Positions 60,805 through 64,000 of a stretch of 64,000 nt of DNA are shown here, piece by piece. The notes below the pieces were generated by a model. It saw only the letters and a program-made list of their open reading frames with translations, was not told the origin of the DNA and made no database searches. This stretch comes from UBA3069 sp050633465 (lineage in GTDB: Bacteria; Pseudomonadota; Alphaproteobacteria; Rhodobacterales; Rhodobacteraceae). The position numbers and the translations under genes were made by a program. Position 1 is the first letter of the stretch; every line of letters starts with the position of its first letter. The stretch covers positions 1 to 64,000 of the forward strand of contig JBOEGO010000023.1 of the NCBI GenBank assembly GCA_050633465.1. The letters run 5' to 3'.

Positions 60805-62013
60805 ATGACATCACGTCCAGACATGTATCGTTTTCACAATGGCGAAAAGGCCGCGCTGCCATTCGCGGTGGCCGAATATGAAACCCGCGTGGCGGGGCTG
60901 CGCAAACTGATGGATGACATGGGGGTGGGCGCGGCTGTGCTGACCTCGATGCACAATGTCGCCTATTATTCGGGGTTTTTATATTGCGCATTCGGCCGGC
61001 CCTATGCGGTGGTGGTGACCGAAACCGAATGCGTGACCATCAGTGCAGGCATTGATGCGGGCCAGCCGTGGCGGCGGTCGTGGTGCGATAACATCACCTA
61101 TACCGACTGGCAGCGCGATAATTTCTGGCGCGCCGTGGCCAGCGTCGCGGGCGAGGACCAGATCATCGGTTACGAGGGCGACCACCTGACCCTGCAACAG
61201 CGCGACAAGATGGAGGATTTTCTGGACCCCATCACCATGATGGACATCGCCCCCGCAACCATGCGGCAACGGATGATGAAATCACCCGACGAGATCACCC
61301 TGATCCGCGCCTGTGCCCGTGTGGCCGATCTGGGCGGCTATGCCATCCGCGATGCGGTGCAGGTGGGCGCCCGCGAAATCGACGTGGCCATGGCGGGGCG
61401 CAACGCGATGGAGGCGGAAATCGCCAAGACCTTTCCCGATGCGGAATACCGCGACACCTGGGTCTGGTTTCAATCGGGCATCAACACCGATGGCGCACAT
61501 AACCCCGTGACGGCGCGGCAATTACAGCGCGGTGATATTTTGTCGTTGAACACATTCCCGATGATTTCGGGCTATTATACCGCGCTGGAGCGCACCCTGT
61601 TTGTGGGCGAGGTCGACGATGCCTCGCGCCGGATATGGGAGGCGAATGTGGCCGCGCATGAATACGGCATGTCCCTGCTGAAACCGGGGGTCAGTTGCGC
61701 CGCCGTCACGCAGCAAATCAACACCTTTCTAGAGGAACGCGACCTGCTGCAATATCGCACGTTCGGTTATGGCCATTCCTTTGGCATTCTGTCGCATTAC
61801 TATGGCCGCGAGGCGGGGCTGGAACTGCGCGAGGATATCGACACCGTGCTGGAACCCGGCATGGTGATTTCGATGGAACCGATGCTGACCATCGGCGAAG
61901 GCAACCCCGGCGCGGGCGGATACCGCGAACACGATATTCTGGTCATCACCGAAGACGGCAACGAAAACATCACCGGCTATCCCTATGGGCCGGATTTCAA
62001 CGTGGTCGGTTAG
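60805..62013 (+). CDS. Creatinase (creatine amidinohydrolase)
   Basis: A 402-residue pita-bread-fold enzyme of the M24 superfamily, splitting creatine to sarcosine and urea. It matches creatinase rather than aminopeptidase P in DTWVWFQSGINTDGAHNPVT, NVAYYSGFLYCAFGRPYAVV, GHSFGILSHYYGREAGLELR and GAGGYREHDILVI. AGGAGGG precedes the ATG at 60805. No creatininase or sarcosine oxidase gene is in view. Confidence 0.92.
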   Translation: MTSRPDMYRFHNGEKAALPFAVAEYETRVAGLRKLMDDMGVGAAVLTSMHNVAYYSGFLYCAFGRPYAVVVTETECVTISAGIDAGQPWRRSWCDNITYTDWQRDNFWRAVASVAGEDQIIGYEGDHLTLQQRDKMEDFLDPITMMDIAPATMRQRMMKSPDEITLIRACARVADLGGYAIRDAVQVGAREIDVAMAGRNAMEAEIAKTFPDAEYRDTWVWFQSGINTDGAHNPVTARQLQRGDILSLNTFPMISGYYTALERTLFVGEVDDASRRIWEANVAAHEYGMSLLKPGVSCAAVTQQINTFLEERDLLQYRTFGYGHSFGILSHYYGREAGLELREDIDTVLEPGMVISMEPMLTIGEGNPGAGGYREHDILVITEDGNENITGYPYGPDFNVVG

Positions 62014-62033
62014 GGCGCCCCCCCGATCTGGCA

Positions 62034-62074
62034 GCGCACCGGATTTTACGCTGGATGCCTGGCATCCGGTGCGC
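62034..62074 (+). terminator. Long hairpin after creatinase
   Basis: GCGCACCGGAT (62034-62044) pairs perfectly with ATCCGGTGCGC (62064-62074) around a 19-nt loop. There is no strong U-tract (ATTGTTACC), so it may be a factor-assisted terminator or processing site. Confidence 0.5.
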
Positions 62075-62250
62075 ATTGTTACCGAGCCGTGATTGCCGTT
62101 TTTCGCCGTAATCCCTTGTTGGAGGGCGCTTTCCGCTTCCTTTTGTCGTGCCATTTTGCAACAGTTTCGCACAATGCATAACGCGGTGGATGTAAATCGG
62201 ATTAACACTCCCCATATCCATCCCAAGTGATTGAACAAACGGAGTAAGTG

Positions 62251-63327
62251 ATGGCAAATTTTGACGCTCAGGTGATGGAAACGCAAAAACAGGTGGCCGA
62301 GGCGCAGGCCAAGATTTCGGAACTGACCGGACGGATTGAAACCGCGCGGGGCAAGTTGAAATCGGGGGATGATATTGCCATCGACATCGAAAATGCCACG
62401 CTGGACGATGTGCATGCCCATACCGATGTGATGAACGCCAATATCGCCGAGCTGATCATGGGGCTGGACGATGTGACGGCGGCGTTTTCCAAGGATTTCG
62501 ACCAGATGCGTTCGAAAACCGGGTGGGAGTCTTTTGTGGGATTTTTCGCCAAGGGCAAATCGGAATCCATGCGGCAGGAGCGGATGCGCACTGCGTCGAT
62601 TGACGACAAGTTGCAGGATCTGATCGCGAAATCCGATGTCATCACCAACCTGTTGCAGGGGCAGTTGGACACGCTGAACGTGCAAAAGGAACGGGTGGAG
62701 GTCAACCTGACCGAAACGCTGGACGAGCGGGAATTCACTGTGGCCGAGCTGGAATCCGTGCGGGCGCAGATTTCGGGTATGGACCCCGCGATCATCACGC
62801 TGGAAAACAAGATCGCGGTGGAGCAGGACGCCGCCGCGCGCACCAAGCTGGAAACCGAACTGGCCGATCTGAATAAGGCATATAACGCGCTGGTGCAGGA
62901 CGAGCAGGTCAAGCTGGCGAAATCGCAGACGCTGGAACGTTATATCGAAAAGGGCAAAACCTGGGTGGACAGCCTGCAAAACCAGGCCGCGACGCAGATG
63001 GTTTTGATCAACAAATTGCAAACCGACACCAAGCAGCGCGTGGTGCTGTATGATGCGCTGACGAAATCGTTGAAAACCGCGCAGCAACAGGATGTTGCAC
63101 ACCGGATCAATGAAATCGGCGTGCAGACGGACAAAGAGGCGCAGGCGGCGATGGCATCCATCGGGACGGCCACCAACCAGCGGATGGCCGATATGTTGGA
63201 AGCGCACGAAGGCCACATGGTGTTTGCCCGCGAGGTGCTGGAAGCCAAGGCCAAGGCAGACGAGCGGTTCGCGCGGCGGTTCCAGCAGATCGTCGAGAAG
63301 CACGACAAGAACCTGTATGGCGAATAA
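62251..63327 (+). CDS. Coiled-coil protein, distantly TelA-like
   Basis: A 358-residue soluble protein that is almost entirely helical and coiled-coil, rich in Glu, Gln, Lys and Ala, with no signal peptide. The segment SFVGFFAKGKSESMRQERM followed by IDDKLQDLIAKSDVITNLLQ recalls the layout of toxic-anion-resistance TelA/KlaA proteins, but the similarity is weak. GGAG at 62241-62244 supports the ATG at 62251. The stop is immediately followed by the ATG of the next gene, so the two probably act together. Confidence 0.7.
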   Translation: MANFDAQVMETQKQVAEAQAKISELTGRIETARGKLKSGDDIAIDIENATLDDVHAHTDVMNANIAELIMGLDDVTAAFSKDFDQMRSKTGWESFVGFFAKGKSESMRQERMRTASIDDKLQDLIAKSDVITNLLQGQLDTLNVQKERVEVNLTETLDEREFTVAELESVRAQISGMDPAIITLENKIAVEQDAAARTKLETELADLNKAYNALVQDEQVKLAKSQTLERYIEKGKTWVDSLQNQAATQMVLINKLQTDTKQRVVLYDALTKSLKTAQQQDVAHRINEIGVQTDKEAQAAMASIGTATNQRMADMLEAHEGHMVFAREVLEAKAKADERFARRFQQIVEKHDKNLYGE

Positions 63328-64000
63328 ATGGACCATCGAGGCTCCGCGCATGACCATGCGCCGCTAAAGGACACATTCGCCAGCCGCCGCTATTTTCGCA
63401 AATTCGGCGCCATCACCCGCCATCTGACCCGTGTTGCGGGCCAGATGGAGGCCATGGGGCGGATGTCGAAACAGGATGTAGAGGTGTTGACGCGGTATAT
63501 CGTGTCGATTGATTATACGCTCCGTGCGCTCAGCATGAAATACCTGATGGTCGGGCGCGACACGGGGCAGTTTTTCGGATCATTGGAAATTGATACGGTT
63601 GAATCGGGGTTTCCGGTGTTCAACGAATTGCTGGTCATGGCCAATGACGCGATGCAGGCGGGGCGGCATCTGGACGGGATGCCCGATGTGGCCACCCTGA
63701 AACGGCAGATGGTGGAAAAGATCGTAGCGGAACAGGAGATTCCGACCAAGTTGCAATTCGCCCTGTCGCAGCGCCTGTATTACGAGGAAATGGCGCGTGG
63801 ACGGTTGTTTTGGGCGCGCAACGACCCCGAAGCGATCTGGCAGGGGGATATGGGCGAGCGGCGGCGCAAATACCTGCTGCATTGGGCGGCCTATGACAGC
63901 CAGATCAACCTGCCGGCGATTTACCTGATGGAGGTCGAGGATTCTGGCAAGAATGCCCTGCCCAAGGATGAACGCCGCTGGCCCGAGGTGCAGGCGCATC
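63328..64000 (+). CDS. Uncharacterised protein, 3' end beyond the window
   Basis: The frame opens with ATG directly after the TAA of the coiled-coil gene and stays open for 224 codons to the window edge. The start is His/Asp-rich (MDHRGSAHDHAP); then RYFRKFGAITRHLTRVAGQ, RYIVSIDYTLRALSMKYLM, and LYYEEMARGRLFWARNDPE. It appears soluble and helical. I do not recognise the family. Its immediate coupling to the coiled-coil gene suggests a joint function. Confidence 0.8.
   Translation, partial: MDHRGSAHDHAPLKDTFASRRYFRKFGAITRHLTRVAGQMEAMGRMSKQDVEVLTRYIVSIDYTLRALSMKYLMVGRDTGQFFGSLEIDTVESGFPVFNELLVMANDAMQAGRHLDGMPDVATLKRQMVEKIVAEQEIPTKLQFALSQRLYYEEMARGRLFWARNDPEAIWQGDMGERRRKYLLHWAAYDSQINLPAIYLMEVEDSGKNALPKDERRWPEVQAH

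Noticed and set aside
61729..63357. 542-codon open frame on the minus strand
   Set aside because: Runs across the end of creatinase and the coiled-coil gene; composition is that of an antisense shadow and no ribosome site is seen.
1..64000. tRNA, rRNA and CRISPR search by eye
   Set aside because: No T-loop/anticodon pattern, rRNA segment or regular repeat-spacer array was found; a tool-based scan would be needed to exclude a missed tRNA.

Overview
The window looks like a chromosomal segment of an alphaproteobacterium, most likely a marine Rhodobacterales (Roseobacter-group) species. This rests on the high GC content, the gene order cheY-cheA-cheW-cheR-cheY, a GTTC-N7-GTTC SOS box in front of an imuA-imuB-dnaE2 cassette, split glcD/glcE/glcF, and a ROSE-type RNA thermometer before a small heat-shock gene. 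No rRNA, tRNA, CRISPR array or intact mobile element is visible. All identifications come from reading motifs by eye; no database search was run.

Layout. 1-2184: the C-terminal part of a superfamily 1 helicase fused to a phospholipase-D-type nuclease domain, a layout like single-protein (type II) Mokosh anti-phage systems; its 5' end lies outside the window. 2185-2583: a gene-free, AT-rich stretch with palindromes and one solitary IS5-type end. 2584-8937 (minus): a chemotaxis operon (PAS sensor, STAS protein, CheY, CheA, CheW, CheR, second CheY, small protein). 9091-34441: mostly housekeeping genes: smpB, sulfurtransferase, aminotransferase, dapA, slt, drug/metabolite transporter, mnmD with a divergent FAD oxidase, OmpA lipoprotein, Ada-like regulator, Hint protein, nth, adenosine kinase, a sulfotransferase/glycosyltransferase pair, HIT, GFA, CHCC zinc-finger protein, polA, a MerR/transglutaminase/CDF transporter locus, tesB, a WYL regulator with a VOC protein, and hydroxypyruvate isomerase.

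35222-42075 (plus) is a tightly coupled MoxR - DUF58 - BatA/DUF4159 - membrane protein operon. All four junctions are ATGA overlaps if a previously hidden 41-codon glycine-zipper membrane peptide (39902-40027) is counted as a gene. 43341-47251 encodes glycolate oxidase GlcDEF, followed by two tandem secreted trypsin-like proteases, hsp20 with its thermometer, and a PLP aminotransferase.

50976-57321 looks accessory: overlapping palindromes, a decayed IS5-family element, the SOS mutagenesis cassette dnaE2-imuB-imuA with a perfect SOS box, and an intergenic region with two plus-strand terminators but no plus-strand gene (small RNA candidate). 57322-64000: succinate-semialdehyde dehydrogenase, alpha/beta hydrolase, P1 peptidase, creatinase, and a two-gene coiled-coil/unknown operon that runs off the window.

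Across the window, short tandem duplications (5-23 bp) recur at stop codons or just upstream of starts.
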